Assembly (NCBI GenBank): GCA_017431365.1
Contig: JAFRLF010000091.1
Coordinates: 1 to 62,631, forward strand
Source: Clostridia bacterium
Lineage (GTDB): Bacteria > Bacillota > Clostridia > Christensenellales > Aristaeellaceae
Length of the DNA: 62,631 bases
Direction of reading: 5' to 3'
Shown: in pieces, positions 44,149-53,525 of the stretch
Layout of the letters: every line of letters starts with the position of its first letter
How positions within the stretch are numbered: position 1 is the stretch's first letter
Translations under genes and position numbers: made by a program
Notes under the pieces: model-generated
What the model was told of the DNA's origin: nothing
The model's database searches: none
What the model saw: only the letters and a program-made list of their open reading frames with translations

Positions 44149-44183
44149 TGCGCTGCCAGAAAGCAAATTGTGAATTAGCTCAG

Positions 44184-45797
44184 TTAACCTTGCGGAACAT
44201 AAGTTCCCTCGTCGTACGCGCGCAGTGAGTCACGCAGCGATTCGACCTTGTCCTTCTTGATCAGGAAGAGCGTCAACCCATCACGGCGCACCATGAGGTA
44301 GTTATCGTCATACTCCAGGTATTCGACAACCAGTTCTCCAGGTTCGACATTCAGGGTGTACGTCACGGTCATAAACGGTTTGCCGTCGTAAGCATAATCA
44401 TCGCTCAGCTTGCTGTTCGTCAGACCGATCAGTTCCTGATAAAGCTTGCGGAAGGGCTTATCCTCGACGACGGGTTTACCGTTAAAGGCAAACGTATCTG
44501 TCGTATTGGTGGAATCCTCCTTTTGAATGTGTTCGACGTCGACATTCCATTCTTCGTCGCCGCAGGCGATATTGATATGGTCTACGCGAGAGATGTAGAC
44601 AAGGTTCGCGAACTGATCGACGAGGTATCCGGGCGTCGCGTTATCCAGGAAGGAAAGCGTATCGGTTCCGACCAGATAGACGGCCGTGGTATCATCGACC
44701 TGTACGTAGACCTGATCGGCGGAGGCGTAATTGCCGATCCTGTAAACCGAGGTCGTAACTTCGGTCTTCTCGTCGCTTGTCACAGTCTGTTCTACGGTAA
44801 CCTTGATGCGCGCGCCGCCATCCTCCAGCCCTGTATCCTGCAGCTCCGCGATGTCTCCAGCATACGATGAGATTGTCAGACCCGCAGCCCCGTTAAAGAA
44901 CACGTCAGCGCGATCGGAATTGGCCGAATAATAGAACGGCTGCACCAGGCGCAGTGAAGAAATCGAATAAGTAGAGAACATGTCGTCGCCCTGCAGGATA
45001 CGGAGCTCGACAGGATCCTTACCCTCGGCCTCGATCAGCATATCCGTGATAGCCGCCGCGTCGATCGTGTACGGCATAGTAAGTACATGCAGATCATTTC
45101 TCGACGCTGTCATGCTGGTTACAGCGGATGAATAAAGGAGAAAGACAGCCTTTTTCCCTTTTTCCATAAAATACGAGCCGCTGCTTGTCGGGGCCTGACT
45201 GCCGACCAGCCATGTCGTCGACGCACCGTTTTTGTAATTCATCGTCACAGTCGCGCGCGGTGCATCAAGGCCGTAATCAGCGAGATTCTCCGCATTCTCA
45301 GTGACCATCTTAGACGCCGTCAGATTGACCGCGTAGCCGATGATCGCGCTCGCTTTACTTTGATCCAGGTTGAAGTTATCGTTTCCCTCGAGGGAATACC
45401 CCGGTTTGCCATCCTCCGTGGAGACAGCTTTGCCTTCCTCATCGTAGACATTGTTGTTGAGGATGGTAAAGCCCGTACCCTGAGGATTCTCCACCTGGAC
45501 CGACGCTACGTTACTGCGCTCCTCCGTAATGAGCTTGACCGTCATCTCGTCCAGCGGAACGGTCGTCGGCTGCGCGGCTGTCTCGTCCTGCACGGCAGGG
45601 ACGCGCTGTGAGGCGAAATATATGCCTATCGCGACGGCCAAAGCCACGCAAAGAGCCAATACCGGCAAAAGCAGGTTCCTCTTTTTAACCGGTGCGCTGC
45701 TGCGATCCGTCCCGCTCTTGCGCCCACGCAGATCCTCTGCGGACAGCAGCTTTTTCAGAGGGGCGTCGTTCGCGTCGTTGCGCTTGTTTTCAGACAT
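44184..45797 (-). CDS. DUF4340 membrane-anchored protein of an ABC transporter operon
   Basis: 537 residues from ATG 45797 (GAGGAGG upstream; start overlaps the previous stop as TAATG). A charged N-terminal tail is followed by one transmembrane helix (~42-62, LLLPVLALCVALAVAIGIYF). The rest is a large extracytoplasmic beta-rich domain with repeated DUF4340 pattern (NLADYGLDAPRATVTMNYKN; TTWLVGSQAPTSSGSYFM). DUF4340 proteins accompany GldA/GldF/GldG-type ABC systems in many bacteria, as here. Role in transport is undefined. Confidence 0.88.
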   Translation of the reverse strand: MSENKRNDANDAPLKKLLSAEDLRGRKSGTDRSSAPVKKRNLLLPVLALCVALAVAIGIYFASQRVPAVQDETAAQPTTVPLDEMTVKLITEERSNVASVQVENPQGTGFTILNNNVYDEEGKAVSTEDGKPGYSLEGNDNFNLDQSKASAIIGYAVNLTASKMVTENAENLADYGLDAPRATVTMNYKNGASTTWLVGSQAPTSSGSYFMEKGKKAVFLLYSSAVTSMTASRNDLHVLTMPYTIDAAAITDMLIEAEGKDPVELRILQGDDMFSTYSISSLRLVQPFYYSANSDRADVFFNGAAGLTISSYAGDIAELQDTGLEDGGARIKVTVEQTVTSDEKTEVTTSVYRIGNYASADQVYVQVDDTTAVYLVGTDTLSFLDNATPGYLVDQFANLVYISRVDHINIACGDEEWNVDVEHIQKEDSTNTTDTFAFNGKPVVEDKPFRKLYQELIGLTNSKLSDDYAYDGKPFMTVTYTLNVEPGELVVEYLEYDDNYLMVRRDGLTLFLIKKDKVESLRDSLRAYDEGTYVPQG

Positions 45798-47293
45798 TAC
45801 AGATGCCTCCTCTTGTTCCAAACCAGGAATCCGGCAACGCCGATCAGCAGAGGCATGACCACGATCACGAACACGCTCAGCACATTGGCTGTCGTCGAGT
45901 CAGGACTCGAGAGAACATAATCTGCATTGTTGATATATTTGGGCGAGAAGTCAACGCTCAAATCGCTGTTGGCAAGCCAGTCGACGGCATTCAGCACAAA
46001 GGACAGATCGTCGCTGTAGTACACGAGCATGGTATCGGCCATCATATAGTGGCTGCCCAGCAGCACGATGCGCACGTCCTTGTCCGAATCGGAAGCATCC
46101 GCATCCAGCATGGCCAAAGCGATCGTCTGCGTGCCGGGGTCAGAGCGGTTGTTGTCCTGATCGACGACGACGGCTTTATTCGTCGTGGTGAGGAGCTTGG
46201 TGTACAATGTGCCTGACTCGGGGATGTCCACGTTGTTGATCGGGCGGGTATACGGCGAAATCAGCACAGAAGTTCCAAGGTCCTTGGTTATATCGTGTTC
46301 AGCATCCGGGACCGGGATCAGATTCATAACGTCGCCATTCCAGTAATTGGAGGTTGCATTCTGATCCTCGTACAGGACACCTTCCCCGAAGGAGAGCTGA
46401 TAATAGTCCAGCAAAGACGTGAAGTGCGGCAGGACTGACGTATCGGTGTTGTAAGCCATTGAGACGAGCATACGTCCGCCGGCGCTCAGCCACTGACTGA
46501 GCGTGGCGTACTCGTCGTCAGTCAGGTCCTTCTGCGGGTTAGCGATGATGAGGGTATCGCCCTGCTTCAGTTCGGCTTCGGAATCGATGAGATTCAGCGT
46601 CGTCACGTCGTAGTTGCGGCTCTGCAGAGATTGCGTCAGGAAATTGAAATTCTCGGCCTGATCAAGCTCCCCATGGCCTGTCAGGAAGTAGACGTGAGGC
46701 GTGTCCGAACTGGTGACGTAAATCAAAGCGGTCGTTATGGAGCTCTCCAGCCTGAAATACGTGAAGGACATGTTGTAGGCGGAGGACTGACCGTAAAAGT
46801 CAGAGCGGTTGAGAACTTTATATCTCGTCTCGTCCGCGTTGGTAACGATGACAGAACCCTCGCTCAGAGAAGAATCGCTGCTGAACTTGGAGATGCGCGT
46901 CGGCTCAGAAATCGGGTCAATGTTGCCGATGTGAATATGTCCGTTCAGAGAGCTGTACTTCTCCAACACGCTGTCGATCTGAACGCGCAGCGACCCGGTT
47001 GTCGTCGTCTGATAGACCGAGTAGATATACACATCGTCCGTCACTGTGTCGACAACATCGTAAGTTACCTGATCGAAATCAGTGACATTCATGGCCGTGA
47101 AGTCAATGGTAAGGGCCCGGCTCTTTTCGATGGCGCCCACAGCCACGTTGAGAATAATGACGATGGCGATGATGACGGCAGTCATCACGAGAGCCAGAGT
47201 ACCATAGCGGAATTTACGCTGCCCAAGGAACGCTGCCAGACCGCCTTTACGGCTACGCGCCATGGGTGTCTTCATATCAGTATTCTTGTTCAT
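45797..47293 (-). CDS. GldG-like auxiliary protein of an ABC transporter
   Basis: 498 residues from ATG 47293. One N-terminal helix (~32-54, TLALVMTAVIIAIVIILNVAV) anchors a large external domain. A C-terminal transmembrane helix (VLSVFVIVVMPLLIGVAGFL) follows. The core VYFLTGHGELDQAENFNFL and LIIANPQKDLTDDEYATLSQ are typical of ABC_transp_aux/GldG. In Flavobacteria GldG joins GldA and GldF for gliding; in Firmicutes the system's cargo is not known. It is directly downstream of the permease gene. Confidence 0.9.
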   Translation of the reverse strand: MNKNTDMKTPMARSRKGGLAAFLGQRKFRYGTLALVMTAVIIAIVIILNVAVGAIEKSRALTIDFTAMNVTDFDQVTYDVVDTVTDDVYIYSVYQTTTTGSLRVQIDSVLEKYSSLNGHIHIGNIDPISEPTRISKFSSDSSLSEGSVIVTNADETRYKVLNRSDFYGQSSAYNMSFTYFRLESSITTALIYVTSSDTPHVYFLTGHGELDQAENFNFLTQSLQSRNYDVTTLNLIDSEAELKQGDTLIIANPQKDLTDDEYATLSQWLSAGGRMLVSMAYNTDTSVLPHFTSLLDYYQLSFGEGVLYEDQNATSNYWNGDVMNLIPVPDAEHDITKDLGTSVLISPYTRPINNVDIPESGTLYTKLLTTTNKAVVVDQDNNRSDPGTQTIALAMLDADASDSDKDVRIVLLGSHYMMADTMLVYYSDDLSFVLNAVDWLANSDLSVDFSPKYINNADYVLSSPDSTTANVLSVFVIVVMPLLIGVAGFLVWNKRRHL

Positions 47294-47298
47294 AATGC

Positions 47299-48024
47299 TC
47301 AACCCTCACTCCATCTTCTTCTGTCGATGACGCGCACAGCCAGGAACAGCATGATGCCGCTGAAGGACAGATAGTAGAACACATTCGCTATACTCAGTAT
47401 CCCGGCGGAGAAATCGCTGTAACGCGTGTAAAGACTGAACCAGGACACGATGACGTTAATGAAGGAAAGATATGACGGCAGCGTCCACATGCTGGATGTG
47501 CTGTCGATCAACTGCAGCAGGAGATTGATGCCGAGCGTCAGCACCGCCGCGACGACCTGGCTTTCTGTGATTGAGCTCATCAGAACGCCGATGGCGACAT
47601 AGCACATGCTCAGAAGAACGAAGCCCAGGTAGTTGCACAGCACGGGCAGGAAGGAAATAGCTTCGGAGTAAGTCGCCAGAATGACGACATACACGAGAGA
47701 GAGTACCGTGGCGATCAGCACGACGCTGCAGGCCGCGAAATACTTTCCCAGGACGATGTCCCAGATCGAGCGCGGAGATGTGATCAGCAGCTGATCCGAG
47801 CGGTTTCTCTTCTCCTCGCTCAGAAGCCGCATAGTCAGTATGGGCACGATGAGCATGAACGCTGTGTTCAGATTGCCCAGCACGGTGCTCACATAAGCGG
47901 AGCTGCTCATGAGGTTATATCTTGTAAAGAAGTATCCGCCCAGCAGCAGGAACATGCCTGTGAAGACATACCCAATTGGAGTCAGGAAATAATTCTGAAA
48001 TTCACGTTTCCATATGGCCAGCAT
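47299..48024 (-). CDS. ABC-2 type permease (GldF-like)
   Basis: 241 residues, six predicted transmembrane helices. The opening MLAIWKREFQNYFLTPIGYV, followed by LLLGGYFFTRYNLM, is characteristic of ABC-2 permeases associated with GldG. IVPILTMRLLSEEKRNRSDQ and LLITSPRSIWDIVLGKYFA form the family's coupling region. It forms the membrane pore for the ATPase encoded 2 nt upstream. Confidence 0.93.
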   Translation of the reverse strand: MLAIWKREFQNYFLTPIGYVFTGMFLLLGGYFFTRYNLMSSSAYVSTVLGNLNTAFMLIVPILTMRLLSEEKRNRSDQLLITSPRSIWDIVLGKYFAACSVVLIATVLSLVYVVILATYSEAISFLPVLCNYLGFVLLSMCYVAIGVLMSSITESQVVAAVLTLGINLLLQLIDSTSSMWTLPSYLSFINVIVSWFSLYTRYSDFSAGILSIANVFYYLSFSGIMLFLAVRVIDRRRWSEG

Positions 48025-48026
48025 CG

Positions 48027-48974
48027 TTAGTTAACCTCCCCTGTATCATTCGTCAACTGCAGGAAGACATCCTCAAGCTCAAGCTCCATCGGTTTCATCA
48101 TGAGAATGGGGTGATTGGCCTTGGCCATCTGCATGAACATCGCCTGGCGGATATCGCTCTGCGGATCGCTCGTCACTAGGAAGTCATAGCTGCCAGCTTC
48201 TTTGCTGCCCATTTCATCGACGCTCAACGTGCCGGGGATCTCGCGCAGCGCTTTGTAGATCTCCCTCTCGGTGCCGATGATGCGCATCATATATCTCTTG
48301 GAATCAGAGATGTTGTGCGTCAGATTCTCAAGGGTGTTTTCTTCTACGATCTTGCCCTGATTGATAATGACAACGCGTTCGCACACATCGGCGACCTCGT
48401 TGAGGATATGGCTCGACAAGACGATCGTGTGATCTTCGCCGAGCTGCTTGATGAGCTTGCGAATCTCAATGATCTGTTTGGGGTCAAGGCCGACCGTCGG
48501 CTCGTCCATGATGACCACATCGGGATTGCCGACAAGGGCCTGCGCCATACCGACGCGCTGACGATAACCTTTTGACAGGTTTTTGATCAGGCGATGACGT
48601 ACTTCCGTTATGCGGATCAGCTCAGTAATGTCATCGAGATGGGATTTTATATAGGACGGTTTCACGTCCTTGATGGAACAGACAAATCTCAGGTATTCGT
48701 CAACCGTCATATCCAGATAAAGGGGCGGCATTTCCGGCAGATAGCCGATGCGGCGTTTGACTTCACGGGGCTCTTCCAGTATTTCGTGTCCATCCAGCAG
48801 AACTTTGCCGGAAGTAGCGGATATATAGCCCGTGATAATGTTCATCGTGGTGCTCTTACCCGCGCCGTTACGGCCAAGAAAGCCGAGTATTTCGCCCTTC
48901 TTAATGGTAAAGCTGGCGTTGTCCACGGCCAGCTTCGCGCCGTAGCGCTTGGTTATGTTCTGAATTTCGATCAT
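48027..48974 (-). CDS. ABC transporter ATP-binding protein (GldA-like)
   Basis: 315 residues. Walker A GRNGAGKST (34-42), signature LSKGYRQRVGMAQAL (LSGGQ variant common in GldA/NatA), Walker B VVIMDEPTVGLDP, switch His in VLSSHIL. The extra ~85-residue C-terminal domain after the NBD is usual for the drug/gliding exporter subgroup. Promoter and SD (AAAGGAGAGG) lie just upstream. First gene of a four-gene operon ending at the 44112-44148 terminator. Confidence 0.95.
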   Translation of the reverse strand: MIEIQNITKRYGAKLAVDNASFTIKKGEILGFLGRNGAGKSTTMNIITGYISATSGKVLLDGHEILEEPREVKRRIGYLPEMPPLYLDMTVDEYLRFVCSIKDVKPSYIKSHLDDITELIRITEVRHRLIKNLSKGYRQRVGMAQALVGNPDVVIMDEPTVGLDPKQIIEIRKLIKQLGEDHTIVLSSHILNEVADVCERVVIINQGKIVEENTLENLTHNISDSKRYMMRIIGTEREIYKALREIPGTLSVDEMGSKEAGSYDFLVTSDPQSDIRQAMFMQMAKANHPILMMKPMELELEDVFLQLTNDTGEVN

Positions 48975-49003
48975 GAAAAAAGTCCTCTCCTTTCTCCTGT
49001 CTT

Positions 49004-49033
49004 ATTATAGCAAACATAGCAGTTGATTTGTCA
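49004..49033 (-). promoter_or_regulatory. Promoter of the ABC transporter operon
   Basis: On the minus strand a consensus TATAAT (49009-49004) lies 18 bp after TGACAA (49033-49028); GTGACA with 19 bp is the other reading. Confidence 0.6.
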
Positions 49034-49102
49034 CCCAAGTTTTAAACAAACTGTAAACAAAAAAGAGCCGCTGAACAGCCATTGAACGCAGCCCTGACAA
49101 AT

Positions 49103-49138
49103 GCGGACGCCGCCATCATATGTGACGGCGGCGTCCGC
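49103..49138 (-). terminator. Large GC-rich hairpin after the M16C peptidase gene
   Basis: GCGGACGCCGCC (49103-49114) pairs perfectly with its complement (49127-49138), a 12-bp stem; the 12-nt loop can pair further. It lies 18 nt after the minus-strand stop. The nearest T-run is ~40 nt further on, so termination may be partial. Confidence 0.5.
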
Positions 49139-49156
49139 GAAATTGTGAAGCTATTT

Positions 49157-52030
49157 TCACACCCGGATGATCGAATCGATATCCTCGCAGGATTTCAGCT
49201 TTTCCTCGGGGCCTACAAGGCAGATCCCGGCGTTCGTAAGGGCTTTTCGCAGCATCTCGGCACCGGCCTTGAGATCGTCCGGCGTCGTTTCGATGATTTC
49301 CCGATAGCTTTGGCAGATGCTCTCCCAGGTCGTGTTCTGGAAATACTGAGTGTCGCCTATGTCGGTGCGCAGGCGCGGGGTCATGAGACGGAATGTCTCA
49401 GCCACAGTGCCGATAATCAGTTGAGTCAGATCCTCGGTTTTGTCGGCAAAAGCCTCCAGGTAGTCGACGCTCTGCCTGAAGCGGTTCAGCGAAGCCGCGC
49501 CGCTGGGATCTCTGTACGTGTAGTATCCAACCGCGCCCGAAAGGCTGGACGTCACGCCCGCGCCGTAAGCGCCGCCCTGCACGCGGATGACCTGCCAAAG
49601 ATAATCATAATTCAGCACATGACCAACGACGCGCATGAACCCCGGCAGATGTCCTTCAGGCAGGTCCAGCATGCAGCCCATCTCGGCAAAGCACACGTCA
49701 GCGGGGATCGCAAGGCCTTCCTTGCGCACGCACAGCGGCCTGATTACAGCCTCTTCCGGAACGGCGGAGACAGGCAACAGATCAGTCAACGTCGCTCCCG
49801 CCAGGCGAACCGCCTCGTCATCGGCGCCGTTCAGGCTGAAAATGAGCGTGTTGGCGTTAATCAGCCGCTTGAGCAGCGCGTTCATTTTTTCGATAAGGTT
49901 TGCGTAATCGCCCTCCTGATCATGGCGTCTCAGCCACTGACCGAAGGATATACCCGACACGGCTTCATTGGAGGCCCACTCCGCAGTGTACTGCGCCCGT
50001 ACGCGAACGATGCCCAGCGAGTGCCCGGAGGTCGCCATCGACATGTCGAAATCCGTGCGCATCTGCTTCAAAACATCGCGCACGCGTCCCTCGGTAAAGA
50101 CGCTCTCTGTCAGACGCTCGATCGCCAGTTCCAAAGCCCGTTTCAAATCCCTGGGACGGGCACTCAGGCTGACCTTCAGGAGATTTACATACCCGCCTAT
50201 TCCGCCCGCGACATAATTGCAGCTGGGCGAAACGCTGAAGCGGCCGCACGTCAGCCGCATGAGGCGCGTCATTTCTTCGGCGGAATGCTTCGCGGTATCC
50301 GCTTCGTCCAGGGCGCTGCAGAGGAACGCCAGACAGCTGAGCTCTTCTGCATCACAGCTCCCCGCGTTGAAATACAGGTTCGCATATACTATGCCGCCCG
50401 TCGCGTCGCTGTGCAGCAAGAGCGGGAATCCACAGACCTCGGTCTTTTTAACCTGAATGCGTTCCGGTTCGGCGGGAAGATCATCTATGGTCAGCCGGGG
50501 CAGCGTGGCGAGCTGTTCCGGTGTGTCCGGCGTATCATGCCATGTCTGAAGGCGCGCCTGCGCGTCCAGAGCGGCCTGCTTCTGTTCAGGCGTCCAGCGG
50601 GATATGATGGTCTCAAGCCGATCCTGCTCTTCTTTGCGGCGCTTCTCTCCCGCTTCGTGGGACGGCCGCAGCAACAGCTTGCAGCTGTGCGGATTGTCGA
50701 TCAGAACTTCTCTGAGCAGGGCCTCGAAATAACCTTCTCCCAGTTTTTTCCTGAGATCGTCGTAAAGGGTTCCCACCTCGAGGAAGGCCTCGGGTTCGCC
50801 GCCGTAAAGCCAGCTGTCCATGACGTTCATGCTCAGCACCAGTCCCTTGGGGAAGGAGCCATAGTCAGCCTCTCTGTGCTTGAATTCCATGTTCGTCAGG
50901 ATCGCTTCGATCTCATCGTGATCGAGCTGTCCGGCCTGCGCCTCTATCGTGCGCCAGAGAACGTCTTCCAGGCGATCGAGGTTTTCCTCGCGGATGTTTT
51001 CCACATCCAGGAAGACGTTAGGCTGCAGCATGCCGGTCTGCACGCTCAGACTGACGTTCTCGGCAAGCCCCTCTGATAGAATGGCTCGCGTCAAAGGAGA
51101 TTGATTCGTCGCCGTCAGCGCCTGGCACAGCGCTTCCATGGCCGCGATGCGCTCTCTTTGGTCAAACGTCCCCAGGACTTTCCCGTAGCACAGGCGCAGG
51201 CGGCCCTCGACAGGCTCGTCGGGTGAAAGCTCGTATTCGATCTCGCCTTCAGCCTTGACGGGCTTCTGCAAGGCAGGCGGGGCGACGCGCTGGGTTTTCT
51301 CGTAATGAGACAGGTACTCCTCGTCCAGGATCGTCAGCACTTCGTCAAGATTGAGGTCGCCATCCAGAAGGACCGTGGCGTTTGACGGCGCGTAGAAGCG
51401 CCGGTAAGCCTGCATAAAGTTCTCATAAGTCAGGGTAGGAATGGCGGTCGGATCGCCGCCCGAATTGAATCCGTACGTCGTGTCCGGGAACATCATCCGC
51501 CAGAGTTCCGTTTCGATCAGTTCGTCAGGATTTGCAAAAGCGCCCTTCATCTCGTTGAAAACGACGCCCTTATAGCTGGGTTTGCCGTCTTCAAACTCGA
51601 TGTGCCAGCCCTCCTGCATGAAGATTTCTTCCTTGCGGGCGATCATCGGACGGAAAACCGCATCGAGATAGACACGAGTGAGGTTGATAAAATCCTTATC
51701 GTTGCGGCTGCACACCGGATACATGGTCTTATCCGGAAAGGTAATGGCATTGAGGAACGTGTTCAGCGAGCTCTTCAGAAGCTCGACAAACGGCTCTTTG
51801 ACCGGATACAGGTCAGACCCGCAGAGCACGGAGTGCTCGAGTATGTGAAACACGCCCGTGTCGTCCCACGGCTGCGTGGCAAACGAAATGGCAAAAGTCT
51901 TATTGTCGTCATCGCGCTTCAGCCACAAAAGGCGCAGTCCCGTTTTTTCATGCGTATAAAGGTACATGGTCGCCGCGATTTCTTTTAATTCCTTGGTCCT
52001 TTCCAGGGTAAAGCCGTGCCGCAGATTCAT
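49157..52030 (-). CDS. M16C family zinc peptidase (presequence-protease-like)
   Basis: 957 residues, right for the single-chain M16C group (PreP/falcilysin type). The inverted zinc motif His62-x-x-Glu65-His66 is in FHILEHSVLCGS; the downstream acid is expected in KGVVFNEMKGAF. FLNAITFPDKTMYPV and GGDPTAIPTLTYENF follow as in bacterial PreP-like enzymes. No signal peptide is present, so it acts in the cytosol on short peptides. AAGGAGA precedes the ATG. It ends the long minus operon that begins with the histidine kinase or cobT. Confidence 0.94.
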   Translation of the reverse strand: MNLRHGFTLERTKELKEIAATMYLYTHEKTGLRLLWLKRDDDNKTFAISFATQPWDDTGVFHILEHSVLCGSDLYPVKEPFVELLKSSLNTFLNAITFPDKTMYPVCSRNDKDFINLTRVYLDAVFRPMIARKEEIFMQEGWHIEFEDGKPSYKGVVFNEMKGAFANPDELIETELWRMMFPDTTYGFNSGGDPTAIPTLTYENFMQAYRRFYAPSNATVLLDGDLNLDEVLTILDEEYLSHYEKTQRVAPPALQKPVKAEGEIEYELSPDEPVEGRLRLCYGKVLGTFDQRERIAAMEALCQALTATNQSPLTRAILSEGLAENVSLSVQTGMLQPNVFLDVENIREENLDRLEDVLWRTIEAQAGQLDHDEIEAILTNMEFKHREADYGSFPKGLVLSMNVMDSWLYGGEPEAFLEVGTLYDDLRKKLGEGYFEALLREVLIDNPHSCKLLLRPSHEAGEKRRKEEQDRLETIISRWTPEQKQAALDAQARLQTWHDTPDTPEQLATLPRLTIDDLPAEPERIQVKKTEVCGFPLLLHSDATGGIVYANLYFNAGSCDAEELSCLAFLCSALDEADTAKHSAEEMTRLMRLTCGRFSVSPSCNYVAGGIGGYVNLLKVSLSARPRDLKRALELAIERLTESVFTEGRVRDVLKQMRTDFDMSMATSGHSLGIVRVRAQYTAEWASNEAVSGISFGQWLRRHDQEGDYANLIEKMNALLKRLINANTLIFSLNGADDEAVRLAGATLTDLLPVSAVPEEAVIRPLCVRKEGLAIPADVCFAEMGCMLDLPEGHLPGFMRVVGHVLNYDYLWQVIRVQGGAYGAGVTSSLSGAVGYYTYRDPSGAASLNRFRQSVDYLEAFADKTEDLTQLIIGTVAETFRLMTPRLRTDIGDTQYFQNTTWESICQSYREIIETTPDDLKAGAEMLRKALTNAGICLVGPEEKLKSCEDIDSIIRV

Positions 52031-52057
52031 GGTTGATCTTTCTCCTTTTCGCTTGAA

Positions 52058-52909
52058 TTATTCCGCGCCGCTCAGATATTCGAGAATGCTGTGCGCCGCC
52101 ACATTTCCCTCTCCCACAGCTTTTGTCAGCTGATACGGTCGTCCCGTGCAGTCACCCGCGGCATAGCAGCCTGAGAGATTGGTCCTCTGCAGGCGATCAA
52201 CGACGATGTGCGCGCCATCGACTGTGATGCCGGGAATGAGCTGTGTCGGCGCAACGGCGTTGCGCAGGCAAAACAGACCGCTGACGGGAATCTCTCTGCC
52301 GTCATGAAGGACTATACTCTCAACGAAAGTATCGCCGCGCACCTCACGAATGGGCCCGACGTGTTCGACGTTTTCAAGGTCAATACCGCTGTCTTTGTAG
52401 AGCGTATTCAGATAGACCTTCTCCGCCATACCGGCCAGATATTCGACTTCGTGCTCGTACCGCCTGTCGGCGCAGTAAACGGCAATGGTCTTTTTCCTGT
52501 AGAGGAAGCCGTCGCAGGTGGCGCAATAGCTGACGCCGCGTCCCAGGCGCTCAGCTTCCCCGGCAAAAGTCTTGCCCGTTACAACTCCTGTGGCGAGAAG
52601 GACAGTCTTCGCTTCATACATTTCGTTATCGGCCAGAAGAGCATATGACTCCCCCATAGACGATATGGTCGTCACCTTTTTGTCGACGCATGCAAGGCCC
52701 ATTTCCGCGGCTTGCCTACGAAACTTCTCGTTGAGTTCGTGCCCTGAGACCATGCCAACGCCCGGATAATTCGCAATTTTCTCGCTCTTCTCAACCTTGG
52801 CGCTCATGTCCGCGGATCCGAACCAGATGATCTGTTTGTCGTGCAGTTTCAGTGTCAGCGCTGCCGAGAGCCCGGCAGGTCCTGTTCCGATAATAGCGAC
52901 ATCATACAT
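52058..52909 (-). CDS. Thioredoxin-reductase-like flavoprotein with degenerate NADPH motif
   Basis: 283 residues from ATG 52909 (GGAGAG 8 nt upstream; GTG 52918 is too close). The FAD motif IIGTGPAGLSAALTL, the ATG motif LLATGVV, redox pair CATC (Cys129, Cys132) and the C-terminal GCYAAGDCTGRPYQLTKAVG match thioredoxin reductases. The second Rossmann motif, normally GxGxxA, reads IAVYCADRRYEHEVEYLA, with none of its glycines. That loss is known from ferredoxin-dependent flavin thioredoxin reductases of clostridia, so a non-NADPH donor is likely (inference). No thioredoxin gene is nearby. Confidence 0.88.
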   Translation of the reverse strand: MYDVAIIGTGPAGLSAALTLKLHDKQIIWFGSADMSAKVEKSEKIANYPGVGMVSGHELNEKFRRQAAEMGLACVDKKVTTISSMGESYALLADNEMYEAKTVLLATGVVTGKTFAGEAERLGRGVSYCATCDGFLYRKKTIAVYCADRRYEHEVEYLAGMAEKVYLNTLYKDSGIDLENVEHVGPIREVRGDTFVESIVLHDGREIPVSGLFCLRNAVAPTQLIPGITVDGAHIVVDRLQRTNLSGCYAAGDCTGRPYQLTKAVGEGNVAAHSILEYLSGAE

Positions 52910-52955
52910 AGCATTCACTCTCCAACGTCTCTTTTTTCATATGGTACCACGGATT

Positions 52956-53525
52956 TCACTGTAAATCCAGAGGCCGGTCAATTCGGCGGTAAGTTCCGTC
53001 TTCATTCAAAGCATACCCCTCACCACAGGGGATCTGAAAGTCAAAGTACGCGCCTTTCGGCCGGGCGAAGGCCTCCATGACAGCCATGATCGTCCCTCCG
53101 TGCACGACCAGAGCGCAATCGCCTTCTCCGCGCCATAGGTTCAGCGCCTCAAAAGCTCTGACACTGCGTCGGGCAAAGGAGGCGCGGCCTTCCCCGCCCG
53201 GGAACGCCGCCTCCCCTCCGGAATCGATCCAGGATTGATAATCCGCGCGGCCGTTCAGCTCGGCGTAATTCAAGCCCTCAAACGCGCCAAAATCACATTC
53301 GCGAAAGTCTTCAACGACACACGGTTCGATATCCGGATAGAGGATCGAGGCCGTTTCGAGACAGCGCTTCATCGGACTTGTATAAACCCGTCTTACCTGA
53401 GGCGGCGTCATTCTCTGGAGAAAAGCGACGCCTTCGGAACACAGAGGCTCGTCTGTTCGACAGCCGATATAGCGGCCGTGCAGATTGCCCGCCGTCTTCC
53501 CATGCCTGATCAGATAGACCGTCAT
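52956..53525 (-). CDS. Histidine phosphatase, probable alpha-ribazole phosphatase (CobC-like)
   Basis: 189 residues. The RHG motif YLIRHGKTAGNLHGRYIG (His8), TSPMKRCLETA, FRECDFGAFEGL and the second histidine in LVVHGGTIMAVMEAF are present. CobC removes phosphate from alpha-ribazole-5'-phosphate or from adenosylcobalamin phosphate. The catalytic family alone does not prove this, but overlap with the cobU-like gene and closeness to cobS and cobT support it. Start overlaps the previous stop (ATGA). Confidence 0.82.
   Translation of the reverse strand: MTVYLIRHGKTAGNLHGRYIGCRTDEPLCSEGVAFLQRMTPPQVRRVYTSPMKRCLETASILYPDIEPCVVEDFRECDFGAFEGLNYAELNGRADYQSWIDSGGEAAFPGGEGRASFARRSVRAFEALNLWRGEGDCALVVHGGTIMAVMEAFARPKGAYFDFQIPCGEGYALNEDGTYRRIDRPLDLQ

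Noticed and set aside
49082-51076. 664-codon open frame on the plus strand
   Set aside because: It lies antisense to the M16C peptidase, whose HxxEH motif and full-length family match are clear. The frame has no recognisable domain, is rich in His/Arg/Gln as antisense frames are, and has no SD.
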